Shown: one piece after another, positions 48,621 to 58,225 of the stretch | How positions within the stretch are numbered: position 1 is the stretch's first letter | How the letters are laid out: each line of letters begins with the position of its first letter | Source of the DNA: Novosphingobium taihuense | Lineage (GTDB): Bacteria; Pseudomonadota; Alphaproteobacteria; Sphingomonadales; Sphingomonadaceae | DNA: 64,000 bases | Assembly (NCBI RefSeq): GCF_007830315.1 | Contig: NZ_VLKJ01000001.1 | Coordinates: 372,001-436,000, forward strand | Direction of reading: 5' to 3' | Translations under genes and position numbers: made by a program | The notes under the pieces: generated by a model | What the model was told of the DNA's origin: nothing | Database searches by the model: none | Seen by the model: the letters and a program-made list of their open reading frames with translations, nothing else

Positions 48621-49682
48621 TTAACCAAGCAGCTCTTGTTCGAGCTTCTTGGCCATCTCTTCGATGTTTTCCGGCGGCCAGCCGGGGATGTCCATGCCGA
48701 GGCGCAGGCCCATCGACGAGAGGACTTCCTTGATCTCGTTGAGCGACTTGCGGCCGAAGTTCGGCGTGCGCAGCATCTCGGCTTCGGTCTTCTGGACCAG
48801 GTCGCCGATGTAGATGATGTTGTCGTTCTTGAGGCAGTTGGCCGAACGGACCGAGAGTTCCAGCTCGTCCACCTTCTTGAGAAGGTAGCGGTTGAGCTGG
48901 TTCGCGTCGCTTTCTTCCGGCGCATGGGCGGCAACGCCTGCAACCGAAGGGACATGGCCGACCGGCATCTGGTCGTCGAAGTGGACGAACAGCGCGAGCT
49001 GGTCCTGAAGGATGCGCGCGGCATAGGCCACGGCGTCTTCCGGGGTGATCGTACCGTCGGTTTCGACCGTCAGGTTGAGCTTGTCGTAGTCAAGCTCCTG
49101 CCCGATGCGGGCATTGTCGACCTTGTAGGACACCTGACGCACCGGCGAGTAGAGCGAGTCGACCGGGATGAGCCCGATCGGCGCGTCGACAGGACGGTTC
49201 GACACGGCGGGGACGTAGCCCTTGCCGGTGTCGACGGTCAGTTCCATGTTGAAGGTCGCACCTTCGTCGAGGTTGCAGATCACGAGGTCCTTGTTCATGA
49301 CCTCGATGTCGCCGGTGACGGCGATGTCGCCTGCCTTCACTTCGCCCGGGCCGGTGGCCGAGAGCTGCAGACGCTTGGGGCCTTCGCCCTGCATCTTGAG
49401 GGCGATCTGCTTCACGTTCAGAACGATGTCGGTGACGTCTTCACGCACGCCGGCAAGCGACGAGAACTCGTGAAGCACGTTCTCGATCTTGATCGAGGTA
49501 ACCGCTGCGCCCTGCAGCGAAGACAGCAGCACGCGGCGCAGCGCGTTGCCGAGAGTGAGACCAAAGCCACGCTCCAGCGGTTCGGCGACGAAGGTCGCAC
49601 GGCGCTTGGAGTCGTTGCCCGACTTGATCTCGAGATTGTTGGGCTTCTTCAGTTCCTGCCAGTTCTTGATGTTGACAGTCAT
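48621..49682 (-). CDS. rpoA: DNA-directed RNA polymerase alpha subunit
   Basis: A 353-residue RNA polymerase alpha subunit. The N-terminal domain ([34 protein letters not shown]) forms the dimer and assembly platform, and the C-terminal domain with the helix-hairpin-helix region [38 protein letters not shown] contacts promoters. The ATG at 49682 is the family start; the open frame upstream is leader. Confidence 0.98.
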   Translation of the reverse strand: MTVNIKNWQELKKPNNLEIKSGNDSKRRATFVAEPLERGFGLTLGNALRRVLLSSLQGAAVTSIKIENVLHEFSSLAGVREDVTDIVLNVKQIALKMQGEGPKRLQLSATGPGEVKAGDIAVTGDIEVMNKDLVICNLDEGATFNMELTVDTGKGYVPAVSNRPVDAPIGLIPVDSLYSPVRQVSYKVDNARIGQELDYDKLNLTVETDGTITPEDAVAYAARILQDQLALFVHFDDQMPVGHVPSVAGVAAHAPEESDANQLNRYLLKKVDELELSVRSANCLKNDNIIYIGDLVQKTEAEMLRTPNFGRKSLNEIKEVLSSMGLRLGMDIPGWPPENIEEMAKKLEQELLG

Positions 49683-49801
49683 GGAATTCCCCTGGGGTTT
49701 GTGCGGGCTTTTGCCGGTTGCCGGACGCGAATGTCCGGCTCCGGTCGAAATATTGGGCGAATGGGGTGCCGGTACCTGCGCCCCATCCGCCATAGGCAGG
49801 A

Positions 49802-50191
49802 TCAGACGCGACGACGCTTCGAAGGACGAACGCCGTTGTGCGGGATCGGGGTCACGTCACGGATCGCCGTGATGGTGAAGCCGACCGCCTGGAGGGCGCG
49901 CAGAGCGCTCTCACGACCCGAACCGGGGCCCTTGACCTCGACTTCGAGGGTACGGACGCCGTGTTCAGCAGCCTTCTTGCCGGCGTCGTCAGCAGCAACC
50001 TGTGCTGCGTACGGCGTCGACTTGCGGCTGCCCTTGAAGCCCATCATGCCGGCCGACGACCACGAAATGGCGTTGCCCTGAGCATCGGTGATGGTGATCA
50101 TGGTGTTGTTGAAGCTGGCGTTTACGTGCGCAACACCACTGGTGATGTTCTTGCGCTCGCGGCGCTTAATGCGCTGAGGTTCGCGTGCCAT
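49802..50191 (-). CDS. rpsK: 30S ribosomal protein S11
   Basis: A 129-residue ribosomal protein S11, which lies on the platform of the small subunit. The sequence [50 protein letters not shown] and the C-terminal [13 protein letters not shown] are typical of S11. It is followed by rpoA with a 119-base gap and preceded by rpsM with 49 bases. Confidence 0.98.
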   Translation of the reverse strand: MAREPQRIKRRERKNITSGVAHVNASFNNTMITITDAQGNAISWSSAGMMGFKGSRKSTPYAAQVAADDAGKKAAEHGVRTLEVEVKGPGSGRESALRALQAVGFTITAIRDVTPIPHNGVRPSKRRRV

Positions 50192-50240
50192 GGTATCTAT
50201 CCTCGAGAAACTTTAGACGGAAGAAGGACCTTTTCAGATC

Positions 50241-50609
50241 TTACTTCTTCTTGCCGGCGATCGGCTTGGCCTTGCCCTTGCGGGTACGAGCGTTCGTGTG
50301 GGTGCGCTGACCGCGGACCGGCAGGCCCTTGCGGTGACGCAGACCACGATAGCACGCGAGGTCCATCAGGCGCTTGATGTTCATCGCCACTTCGCGACGA
50401 AGATCGCCTTCCACGGTGTGATCGGCGTCGATCGTTTCACGGATGCCGAGCACTTCTGCGTCGGTCAGGTCCTGAACGCGGCGGGTATGTTCGATACCCA
50501 GCTTGTCGGCGATCTGCTTGGCCTTATGAGCGCCAATGCCATGGATGTAGGTAAGCGCGATGATCACGCGCTTGTTGGTGGGGATATTGACCCCGGCAAT
50601 ACGAGCCAC
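50241..50609 (-). CDS. rpsM: 30S ribosomal protein S13
   Basis: A 122-residue ribosomal protein S13. The correct start is GTG at 50609 (with GGAGAA upstream), giving the usual [26 protein letters not shown]; the in-frame TTG or ATG further up (to 50630) is not used. The C-terminal basic tail [23 protein letters not shown] contacts the 16S rRNA. In this window rpsM is the first gene of the group, because secY and adk, usually just upstream, are not here. Confidence 0.95.
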   Translation of the reverse strand: MARIAGVNIPTNKRVIIALTYIHGIGAHKAKQIADKLGIEHTRRVQDLTDAEVLGIRETIDADHTVEGDLRREVAMNIKRLMDLACYRGLRHRKGLPVRGQRTHTNARTRKGKAKPIAGKKK

Positions 50610-50961
50610 TTGCTTCTCCGTTTGCTCCACAGGCCGCGCGAATCGCTCACGCCGCCTATCTCATCGCTAAAACTCACTCGGGAAAACCGGGATTTCCGCA
50701 CGGTTTCAGGAGTTTAACCCTGATTGTGCAGCCATTGCCCGGAAATGAGTGAAAGGCGCGATTAGGCGGTTTCGTCTGCAACGTCAACCGTTTCGCAGAC
50801 ACAAACGGCGGACGGCACGCCGGTCATGGCGCGGTCCTGCTCCGCTATGGACCTTTCATACCGCAATCGCGGGCAAAGGTCAAAACCGTCCGTCCCGGCA
50901 GTTGCAGCCATCACCGATACATATTAGACTTTTGGTTCTAAAAATAAGGGGGAGATGCATC
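50610..50961. other. intergenic region upstream of rpsM
   Basis: 350 bases between divergent rpsM and the DoxX-like gene. Apart from two promoters (not clearly visible) and AT-rich stretches near 50930-50950, I see nothing: no gene, repeat or structured RNA. A ribosomal leader regulating S13 could sit here. Confidence 0.4.
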
Positions 50962-51369
50962 ATGTCCGCAATCCGCATGCCCGCGCTGCTTCGGCTGGCG
51001 CTGATCGTGCCGCTGACCTTGCTGCTCGCCGCGTTCCACGGCTTCGTGGGCTGGCACAAGACGTTCTCCTCGCGCGAAGAACTGCTCAGGCACACCGCTT
51101 GGACGGTCCACCTGCCGGATTGGCTCGGCAAGATCATCGGCCTGGTCGAGATGGGTCTCGCCGTCGCCGTGCTCGCCGCACTGCTGCGCCCGCGCCTCAG
51201 CCGCACCGGCCAGCTTGCCTGCTACGCCTTCATCGCGCTTGAGCTGATCTCGACCGCCACCCACCAGATCACGCAGGACGGTGCGTCGCTGCCACAGAAC
51301 GTCGTGTCGATCCTGCTCACCGCATTTCTCGCCTGGCTCTTTGCAGGACGCGCGCGCGCCACTACGTGA
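50962..51369 (+). CDS. DoxX-like family membrane protein
   Basis: A 135-residue membrane protein with four helices (LALIVPLTLLLAAFHGFVG, WLGKIIGLVEMGLAVAVLAALL, GQLACYAFIALELISTA, VVSILLTAFLAWLFAG), matching the DoxX/DUF group. DoxX-type proteins sit near redox enzymes in some archaea, but the role here is unknown. The ATG at 50962 has GGGGGAG about ten bases before it. Confidence 0.7.
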   Translation: MSAIRMPALLRLALIVPLTLLLAAFHGFVGWHKTFSSREELLRHTAWTVHLPDWLGKIIGLVEMGLAVAVLAALLRPRLSRTGQLACYAFIALELISTATHQITQDGASLPQNVVSILLTAFLAWLFAGRARATT

Positions 51370-51420
51370 GGCTCGCGGCGCTGGTGGCGGCTACGCACCC
51401 TCCAGAACCGGACTCATCCC

Positions 51421-52203
51421 TTGCCCCATACCATCGGCATTGCCGTAAAGCTCGACTATGCGATGAACGGCCCTGCCCCCGTGCTGATGCAGATCGGCGT
51501 GGCGCAGATGGCCGGGCAGCGCGTGGGGTTAACCAGTTGCACCACCACGCCCGGCATCGCCCACACGGTCCCCGGCCACGACGGCCTGGGCGAGCGGCTC
51601 TGGCTCGAACCCGAAACGCATTTTGATGTGGACTACCGCGCCACGGTAGAGATCAACCGCCAGCCCCTGCCGCTAGGCAGCCTCGCCGCCGACAGCCTCA
51701 GCGCCCTGCCCGGCGAGGTCCTCGAATACCTGTTCCCCTCGCGCTACTGCCCCGTCGACACCATGCACGCCGCCGCCGTCGACATGTTCGGCCACCTGAC
51801 CGGCGGCGCGGCGGTGGAGGCCGTGCGTGACTGGATCGCCACCCACCTCGCCTATGTCCCCGGCGCCAGCCACGGCGGCACCACCGCGCTCGACACCTTC
51901 CACGCCCGCGAAGGCGTCTGCCGCGACTACGCCCACCTCCTGATCGCCCTCGTCCGGTCCTTGGGCATCCCGGCCAGAATGGTCAGCGCCTACAGCCCCG
52001 ACGTCACCCCGCAAGACTTCCACGCCCTTGCCCAGGTCTGGCTCGCCGGAGCCTGGCACCTCGTCGACGCCACCGGCATGGCCGACCCTGCGACAACCGC
52101 CATCATCGGCGTAGGCCGCGACGCAGCGGACATCGCCTTCCTGACGATCTTCGGTGGGGCTACGTTGAATGCGCAGGTGGTTGAGGTGAATTTGGTGGAC
52201 TAG
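51421..52203 (+). CDS. transglutaminase-like family protein
   Basis: A 260-residue protein with a bacterial transglutaminase-like domain: GVCRDYAHLLIALVRSLGIPARMVSAY holds the catalytic Cys, FHALAQVWLAGAWHLVDATG the His and Asp. The N-terminal part (residues 1-110) is a beta domain. The start is TTG at 51421, with no clear ribosome site and 51 bases after the previous gene, so it may be later in the frame. Proteins of this kind are probably peptidases rather than crosslinkers. Confidence 0.8.
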   Translation: MPHTIGIAVKLDYAMNGPAPVLMQIGVAQMAGQRVGLTSCTTTPGIAHTVPGHDGLGERLWLEPETHFDVDYRATVEINRQPLPLGSLAADSLSALPGEVLEYLFPSRYCPVDTMHAAAVDMFGHLTGGAAVEAVRDWIATHLAYVPGASHGGTTALDTFHAREGVCRDYAHLLIALVRSLGIPARMVSAYSPDVTPQDFHALAQVWLAGAWHLVDATGMADPATTAIIGVGRDAADIAFLTIFGGATLNAQVVEVNLVD

Positions 52204-52382
52204 CGGGGCGGTGTGCGATCACCATGAAGTCGCACGCAGCAATCCTCCCACCAACCAGAAACCTTCATCGCCCCGTGCTTCACACCGGGCTTGGCTTCTC
52301 TTGTTACCTCGAGTTTGGAATTCGGGATCTAAAGAAGTCTCACCGTAATCCCGTGAAAATGGGGAAATTTTAATCAATCGCC

Positions 52383-52844
52383 TCAATTCTTTCCCGTGAC
52401 TTTCTTAGACACGGGCCATCGCCCGGCCAAACTGAGAGGCTCCATCAAAGCCCGAAAGTCGCTATACCGGGCATTCCTTTCTCGGAATTGTCGTTCCGTC
52501 TCATGACTTGCGGTCCACCAACGGTGTTTGCAGACAAACTCGACATATGTATCTCGTGCCTCGTCAAAACTCAGTTGGACCGGCTCGCCGAAGACGTATT
52601 CAACCTTGAGAATGGCTCCACCCGCGAGAATATTCCAGATCGTCCATGCTCGCCCATGGCTGACAACGTCAAGCAGCGGAAATCTGCGGCAATCTACATC
52701 AATGGCAAAGCAGGATTCGCGGAACCAGCCAAGTTGGTAGACCTGACGGTACATCTCAGTCTGCCATTTCTGGCCGCGATGTTTCGCTATGAATTTTGGG
52801 TGGAACAACAGGTAAGGAAGCTGTGGCTTAATGGGAGACGCCAT
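52383..52844 (-). CDS. hypothetical protein
   Basis: A 153-residue protein with a normal amino-acid mix and codon use a little more AT-rich than neighbours. I do not recognise a family. The aromatic-rich pattern (YLLFHPKFIAKHRGQKWQTEMYRQVYQLGWF) and absence of a signal peptide suggest a small cytoplasmic protein. ATG at 52844 is the likely start (GTG at 52850 also possible). The 180 bases before it hold nothing obvious. Confidence 0.5.
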   Translation of the reverse strand: MASPIKPQLPYLLFHPKFIAKHRGQKWQTEMYRQVYQLGWFRESCFAIDVDCRRFPLLDVVSHGRAWTIWNILAGGAILKVEYVFGEPVQLSFDEARDTYVEFVCKHRWWTASHETERQFRERNARYSDFRALMEPLSLAGRWPVSKKVTGKN

Positions 52845-52924
52845 GATCACTTAATCTCCGCCGCAGAGTGCATCATTCGCCCCTTCGCCAGCGCGCGCAG
52901 TGCCTAGGTGACCAAGCGGCCCAA

Positions 52925-55015
52925 CTAAATCCGCTCCGCCTGCGCCACCGCCTCACTCGCCCGCAACGCAGAGATAATCCGCGTCAAATGCGCCAGATCG
53001 CGCACCTCTAGGTCGACCTCGTACGTATGGAACGGGTTCTCCCGCTGCGTCATCTCGAGGTTGACCACGTTGGCGTGGTTCTTGGCGAAAATTCCCGCCA
53101 TTTCCGCCAGCGTGCCGGGGCGGTTGTACAGCTCTGCCCGCAGCCGCCCGATCGCCCCGTCAGTGCGCGCGTCCCATGACAGGTCGATCCAGTCGGCGTC
53201 GATGCCGTCGGCCAGCTTCATGCAGTCGATCGCGTGGACTTCCACGCCCTTGGCCGGACGGCGCAGGCCGACGATGCGGTCTCCGGGCACCGGGTGGCAG
53301 CAGTCGGCAAGCTTGAAGGCCATGCCCGGCGTGAGGCCGCGCACCGCGATGGCGCGCTTCTGGCTGGGCCAGTCCTCCTGCGGCAGGTTGGCCGCGCTGC
53401 CGGGGACGAGCGCTTCCATCACCTGCCGGTCGTCCAGCTTGGCCGAGCCGATGGCGAACATGAAGTCCTCCTCGCCCGCCAGCTTCAGCCGCTTGAGCGC
53501 ATCGTTCAGCGCCTTCTTGCCGATCTTGGTCGGCAGTCGCTCGACGATCTCCTCATAGAGCTTGCGCCCGATCGCGGCGACTTCGGCGCGCTCCTTCTGG
53601 CGGACGAAGCGGCGGATCGCGGCGCGCGCCTTGCCGGTCACGACAAAGCCCAGCCACGATAGCTGCGGCTCGGAATTGCGGCTCTTGATGATCTCCACCA
53701 CGTCGCCATTGCCGAGCGGGGTGCGCAGCGGAACGTGCCGTCCGTTGATCTTGGCCCCCACTGCCTGCGCGCCCAGATTGGTGTGCACGGCAAAGGCAAA
53801 GTCGATCGGCGTCGCCCCCTTGGGTAGCTGGAACAACGAACCCTTCGGCGTGAAGGCGAAGATGCGATCCTGGTAGATCGCCATCTTGGTATTCTCGAGC
53901 AGTTCCTCGGCGTCGTGGCTGGAATCAAGGATTTCAACCAGATCGCGCAACCACCCGACCTGCGCATCGGGCTGCACCCCGCCCTGCTTGTACGACCAGT
54001 GCGCGGCAAGGCCGTACTCGTTGCGCTCGTGCATCTCGTGCGTCTTGATCTGCACTTCCACGCGCATCGCGTTGGAATAGATCAGCGCGGTGTGCAGCGA
54101 ACGGTAGCCGTTCATCTTCGGGGTGGAGACATAGTCCTTGAACCGCCCCGGAATCATCTGCCACGCCCGGTGCAAGATGCCCAAGGCCTTGTAGCAATCA
54201 TCCTCGCTGTCGGTCAGCACGCGGAAGGCCATGATATCGGTGATTTGCTCGAACGAGACGTGCCGCTCGGCCATCTTGCGCCAGATCGAATAGGGATGCT
54301 TCTCGCGCCCCGAAACCTCGACCCGCATCCCGGCCTGCGCCAGCGCCTTCTTGATCTCCAGCGCGATGGCATCGACTTGCGCGCCTTCCTCGCTGCGGAT
54401 CGCGGCCAGCCTGCCGGTGATCGTGGCATAGGCCTCGGGCTCCAGCTGCTCGAAGGCCAGCAACTGCATCTCGCGCATGTATTCGTACATGCCCACGCGC
54501 TCGGCCAGCGGCGCGTAGATATCCATCGTCTCGCGAGCGATGCGGCGGCGCTTGTCCTCGCTCTTGATATAATGGAGCGTGCGCATGTTGTGCATGCGGT
54601 CGGCCAGCTTCACCAGCAGGACGCGCAAGTCCTCGCTCATCGCCAGCAGGAACTTGCGCAGGTTCTCCGCCGCGCGCTCGCTCTCGCTCATCGTCTCGAT
54701 CTTCGAGAGCTTCGTCACCCCATCGACCAGCCGCGCCACGTCGGGCCCGAACAGCCGCTCGATCTCCTCGACCGTGGCGAGCGTATCCTCCACCGTATCG
54801 TGGAGCAGCGCGGTGATGATCGTGTCCTGATCGAGCTTCAGCTCGGTCATCAGGCCCGCCACTTCTACGGGGTGCGAAAAGTAGGGGTCCCCGCTCGCCC
54901 GCTTCTGCGTGCCGTGCTTCTGCACGGTATAGACATAGGCGCGGTTGAGCATCGCCTCGTCCGCATCGGGATCATAGGCGAGAACACGTTCGACAAGTTC
55001 GTACTGGCGGAGCAT
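52925..55015 (-). CDS. rsh: bifunctional (p)ppGpp synthetase/hydrolase
   Basis: A 696-residue RelA/SpoT homolog, the single alphaproteobacterial stringent-response enzyme. The HD hydrolase region has YFSHPVEVA and LLHDTVEDT; the synthetase region includes GYRSLHTALIYSNAMRVEVQIKT; TGS (GATPIDFAFAVHTNLG) and ACT domains follow. Because both catalytic parts look intact, it should make and degrade the alarmone. The ATG at 55015 has TAGGGG before it; the frame extends to 55036. It follows hemF and an acetyltransferase gene on the same strand. Confidence 0.95.
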   Translation of the reverse strand: MLRQYELVERVLAYDPDADEAMLNRAYVYTVQKHGTQKRASGDPYFSHPVEVAGLMTELKLDQDTIITALLHDTVEDTLATVEEIERLFGPDVARLVDGVTKLSKIETMSESERAAENLRKFLLAMSEDLRVLLVKLADRMHNMRTLHYIKSEDKRRRIARETMDIYAPLAERVGMYEYMREMQLLAFEQLEPEAYATITGRLAAIRSEEGAQVDAIALEIKKALAQAGMRVEVSGREKHPYSIWRKMAERHVSFEQITDIMAFRVLTDSEDDCYKALGILHRAWQMIPGRFKDYVSTPKMNGYRSLHTALIYSNAMRVEVQIKTHEMHERNEYGLAAHWSYKQGGVQPDAQVGWLRDLVEILDSSHDAEELLENTKMAIYQDRIFAFTPKGSLFQLPKGATPIDFAFAVHTNLGAQAVGAKINGRHVPLRTPLGNGDVVEIIKSRNSEPQLSWLGFVVTGKARAAIRRFVRQKERAEVAAIGRKLYEEIVERLPTKIGKKALNDALKRLKLAGEEDFMFAIGSAKLDDRQVMEALVPGSAANLPQEDWPSQKRAIAVRGLTPGMAFKLADCCHPVPGDRIVGLRRPAKGVEVHAIDCMKLADGIDADWIDLSWDARTDGAIGRLRAELYNRPGTLAEMAGIFAKNHANVVNLEMTQRENPFHTYEVDLEVRDLAHLTRIISALRASEAVAQAERI

Positions 55016-55089
55016 CTGGCCCCTAAATGGCGGCAAGCGGACCGATACCGCAAGGGGGAATACCTCTTAAATGCAATCGACCTGTTCGA

Positions 55090-55713
55090 TCAGAGGATAA
55101 TCGGAGCGCTTCCCACATCCTGTGGCAGAAGTCCGCCCACGCGCGGGTCCGGCAGTATCTCCACAAAGCGCGCGAAAGGCGCAAAACCCTGGCTTTGGTA
55201 GAATGGCAAGGCGCGCGGATCATCCGTGGTGCAGGTATGCAGCCAGACCCGCTCGACACCCGGCACCCACGCCAACTGCAACGCGCGCCGCATCAGCCAC
55301 TTGCCCAGCCCCTTTCCGGTCGCCCCCTTGATGAAGCCGAAGAACACGATCTCGCATTCCCCCTCCACCCGGAAGTCCAGCTCAAGCATGCCGACCTCGA
55401 CCCGCGCCCGGTCAGTCACCGCAAAAAGCTGCACGCGCGGGTCGTGGATGATCGCGGCGATCTCCCCGTCGCTCTTGCCCAGCCGCGTCCACCACAGCCA
55501 CGGACCGCCCACGCGCTTGTAGAGCAGGCGGTACTTCTCAGGCGCCGCCTCCTTCCAGCGCACCAGTTGCACCGGCACGTCGCCCTCGGGCACCAGACGG
55601 CGCAAGCCCTCGGGCGGTGCCAGCATCTCCAGCGCCGTGACCACGCAGGCCAGATCGCCCGCACGCACGTTGTGATAGCCGTGGCCCAGTGGCGGGCCGT
55701 CTGCTTCGATCAC
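55090..55713 (-). CDS. GNAT family N-acetyltransferase
   Basis: A 207-residue acetyltransferase of the GNAT fold. The acetyl-CoA binding region is GKGLGKWLMRRALQLAW (R/Q-x-x-G-x-G/A type), and the C-terminal YQSQGFAPF is standard. The start is GTG at 55713, separated by a single base from the hemF stop, so the two are translated together. Substrate unknown. Confidence 0.85.
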   Translation of the reverse strand: MIEADGPPLGHGYHNVRAGDLACVVTALEMLAPPEGLRRLVPEGDVPVQLVRWKEAAPEKYRLLYKRVGGPWLWWTRLGKSDGEIAAIIHDPRVQLFAVTDRARVEVGMLELDFRVEGECEIVFFGFIKGATGKGLGKWLMRRALQLAWVPGVERVWLHTCTTDDPRALPFYQSQGFAPFARFVEILPDPRVGGLLPQDVGSAPIIL

Positions 55714-55714
55714 G

Positions 55715-56578
55715 TCAGCTCCAGACGGCTTCTGGCGGCAGGCTCATCAGGATCGCGTCGATGTTCCCGCCGGTCTTCAGCCCGAACAGCGTCCCCCGGT
55801 CCCACACCAGATTGAACTCGGCATAGCGGCCGCGATATTCCAGCTGGGTCAGCTTCTCGGCGGAATTGTACTCCATCCCCATCCGCTTCCTCACAAGGCG
55901 CGGGAACACGTTGATGAAGGCATCGCCCACATCGCGGGTGAAGGCAAAGTTCGCTTCGAACGCGGCATCGTCGGCGCATTCCAGATGGTCGTAGAAGATG
56001 CCCCCCACGCCGCGATGGACCTTGCGGTGCGGAATCCAGAAATAGTCGTCGGCCCACTTCTTGAATTTGGGGTAGTATTCCGGGTCGTGCCTGTCACAGG
56101 CCGCCTTGTACTCGGCATGGAACTCGGCCGTGTCCTCCTCATAGGGGATCGGCGGATTGAGATCGCCGCCACCGCCGAACCACGCCTTGCTCGTCGTCAG
56201 GAAGCGCGTGTTCATGTGGACGGCCGGCACGTGCGGATTGCGCATGTGCGCCACCAGGCTGATCCCCGTCGCGGTAAAGCCCGGCGAATCCGCGCTCGCC
56301 CCGTTGACCGATCCGGCGAAGTCCTTCGAGAACTCGCCCTGCACGGTCGAGACGTTGACGCCGACCTTCTCGAACACCTTGCCCTTCATCAGGCCCTGCA
56401 CGCCGCCACCACCGTTCTCCACGGCTTCGCCATCATGCTCGCGGTTCCACGGCGTGTACTGGAAGCTCGCGTCTGACCCCGCCTCGCGCTCGATCGCCTC
56501 GAACTCCGCGCAAATCCTGTCGCGCAAGCTCTCGAACCATGTCCGGGCGCGGGCAGTGTGGGTCGTCCAGTCAGTCAT
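55715..56578 (-). CDS. hemF: oxygen-dependent coproporphyrinogen III oxidase
   Basis: A 287-residue HemF, converting coproporphyrinogen III to protoporphyrinogen IX with oxygen in heme synthesis. The start at 56578 gives MTDWTTHTARARTWFESLRD. It has FGGGGDLNPPIPYEED, WADDYFWIPHRKVHRGVGGIFYDHLE and VFPRLVRKRMGMEYNSAEK, all typical of HemF. Upstream open frame is untranslated. It is divergent from pdeM. Confidence 0.97.
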   Translation of the reverse strand: MTDWTTHTARARTWFESLRDRICAEFEAIEREAGSDASFQYTPWNREHDGEAVENGGGGVQGLMKGKVFEKVGVNVSTVQGEFSKDFAGSVNGASADSPGFTATGISLVAHMRNPHVPAVHMNTRFLTTSKAWFGGGGDLNPPIPYEEDTAEFHAEYKAACDRHDPEYYPKFKKWADDYFWIPHRKVHRGVGGIFYDHLECADDAAFEANFAFTRDVGDAFINVFPRLVRKRMGMEYNSAEKLTQLEYRGRYAEFNLVWDRGTLFGLKTGGNIDAILMSLPPEAVWS

Positions 56579-56641
56579 GCATTCCCCCAAAACTCTGATC
56601 CCCGACTTGCCAAGGGAATCGCCTTCCGGCAAGGGAAAGCC

Positions 56642-57316
56642 ATGGTTCCCTTTTCGTTCGCCTCTCAGGAATTCCGCCTCGGCGCCTCTCGCGCGCTGTT
56701 CTGGGCAGAGGAGAACGCGCTGCTGGTGGCCGATCTCCACCTCGAAAAGGCCAGCTTCTTCGCCCGCCACGGCCAGATGCTCCCTCCTTATGACAGCCGC
56801 GCCACGCTCGAACGCCTCGCGGACGCCCTGCGCGAAACCGGCGCGCGCCGTGTCTTCTGCCTCGGCGACTCGTTCCACGACGCCCAGGCGGTTGAGCGGA
56901 TGGAACCCCACGCATCAGGCATGCTTGCCGCCCTCACCCGCGCCACGGACTGGGTCTGGATCACCGGAAACCACGATGAAGATGCAAATGCGCCGGGCGG
57001 AACCGTGGTCGAAGAACTGGCGCTGAACGGCCTCACCTTGCGCCACATCGCCCGCCCAGGCGCCCCCGAAACCGAGATCTCGGGCCACTTTCACCCCAAG
57101 CTTCGCGTCTCGATCCGGGGGCGCTCGATTGCCCGCCCTTGCGCTGTGGCGAGCGAGAAACGGCTGATTCTCCCCGCTTTCGGCGCGTTGACCGGTGGGA
57201 TGGACGCCGGTGACCCGGCCATTCTCAAAGCGCTCCAGCCCGCTCGGGCGATTGAAGCCATTGTCCCTGCCGGAGATCGCCTTGCCCGCTTCCCGCTTTG
57301 GCGCGCGGCGGCCTGA
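56642..57316 (+). CDS. pdeM: ligase-associated DNA damage response endonuclease PdeM
   Basis: A 224-residue metallophosphoesterase of the PdeM type. The calcineurin-like metal motifs are VADLHLEKASFFARHG (D-x-H), LGDSFHD (GD), WITGNHDED (GNHD) and SGHFHPKLRV (GH-x-H). PdeM homologs often lie by a DNA ligase D-type repair gene cluster, but no such gene is in this window, so the repair role is inferred from the family alone. ATG at 56642. Confidence 0.85.
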   Translation: MVPFSFASQEFRLGASRALFWAEENALLVADLHLEKASFFARHGQMLPPYDSRATLERLADALRETGARRVFCLGDSFHDAQAVERMEPHASGMLAALTRATDWVWITGNHDEDANAPGGTVVEELALNGLTLRHIARPGAPETEISGHFHPKLRVSIRGRSIARPCAVASEKRLILPAFGALTGGMDAGDPAILKALQPARAIEAIVPAGDRLARFPLWRAAA

Positions 57317-57427
57317 AGGCAACGCAGGGCAGACAATCGCCTCGGCTGTCGATCATGGAACGAAACCGCCCCTTTAATTGCGCGAACATTGTGATATGAG
57401 CGCGCGAACGTATATTCGGTAAAACTG

Positions 57428-57444
57428 CAGGAGAAAGCACTATA
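57428..57444 (+). promoter_or_regulatory. infC ribosome binding site and ATA start codon
   Basis: CAGGAG at 57428-57433 lies eight bases before ATA at 57442. That ATA is in frame with infC, eight codons upstream of the ATG at 57466, which has no ribosome site of its own. infC is known in E. coli to use a rare AUU start so that IF-3 represses its own synthesis. Confidence 0.65.
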
Positions 57445-57984
57445 GCTCCCCCACCGCGGCGCAGTATGGCGCCCCCCGTCAAGAGCGGACCTCGCTTCAA
57501 CCAGATGATCAACGTGCCCAAGGTGCGCGTGATCGACGAGGCTGGCGAGAATCTGGGTGTAATGTACACCCGCGAAGCGATCGAACAGGCTGCCGAAGTT
57601 GGCCTGGATCTCGTCGAAGTTTCCCCGAATGCTGACCCGCCGGTCTGCAAGTTCCTAGACGTGGGTAAGTTCCGCTACGAGGCGCAGAAGAAGGCGAACC
57701 TTGCCCGCAAGAGCCAGAAGACGCAGGAGATCAAGGAGATCAAGATGCGTCCCAACATCGATGACCACGATTACGATACCAAGATGCGTAACGTGACCCG
57801 GTTCATCGAGGATGGCGACAAGGTCAAGATCACCCTGCGTTTTCGCGGTCGTGAACTCTCGCACCAGCAGCTGGGCATGAACCTGCTGCGCAAGGTGCAG
57901 GACGACGTTGCCGAAATCGCAAAGGTCGAAGCTTTCCCCCGCATGGAAGGCCGCCAGATGCTGATGGTCCTCGCGCCGAAATAA
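57442..57984 (+). CDS. infC: translation initiation factor IF-3
   Basis: A 172- or 180-residue IF-3, which checks the start codon and keeps ribosomal subunits apart. The N-terminal part has [31 protein letters not shown] and the C-terminal part [40 protein letters not shown], a good match. The ribosome site points to ATA at 57442 (adding IAPPPRRS before MAPPVKSG), while the ATG at 57466 is the conservative start. A rare start codon would let IF-3 autoregulate, as in E. coli. Confidence 0.95.
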   Translation: MAPPPRRSMAPPVKSGPRFNQMINVPKVRVIDEAGENLGVMYTREAIEQAAEVGLDLVEVSPNADPPVCKFLDVGKFRYEAQKKANLARKSQKTQEIKEIKMRPNIDDHDYDTKMRNVTRFIEDGDKVKITLRFRGRELSHQQLGMNLLRKVQDDVAEIAKVEAFPRMEGRQMLMVLAPK

Positions 57985-58011
57985 GCGCCAAGGGCAATCA
58001 CTGAACAACGC

Positions 58012-58040
58012 AAGGGGCGTGCCGCAAGGCGCGCCCTTTT
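58012..58040 (+). terminator. infC terminator
   Basis: AAGGG-CG-TGCC pairs with GGC-GCG-CCCTT around a GCAA loop, with one bulged G at 58017, and ends in four T. It lies 28 bases after the infC stop, so infC seems not to be joined to rpmI-rplT here. Confidence 0.75.
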
Positions 58041-58225
58041 CGCATGGAATCGGCTCACCTCCGACTGAAAACGCCCTGACGCAAGGGTTTTCGAGGTTCC
58101 TTTGGCAGAAATCGGCTCAGCCAAGGCAGGCAACGCTCCACCGATTCACCCGTGTCCGTTTTGCAAAACGGCGCGTTGCCGCTGCGGTTCGCCAAAAAAC
58201 CAACAGATCCATCAAGGAGCATTTC

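Noticed and set aside
53915-55201. Plus-strand open frame of 428 codons opposite rsh
   Set aside because: It is a shadow of rsh; the minus-strand protein is a clear RelA/SpoT homolog.
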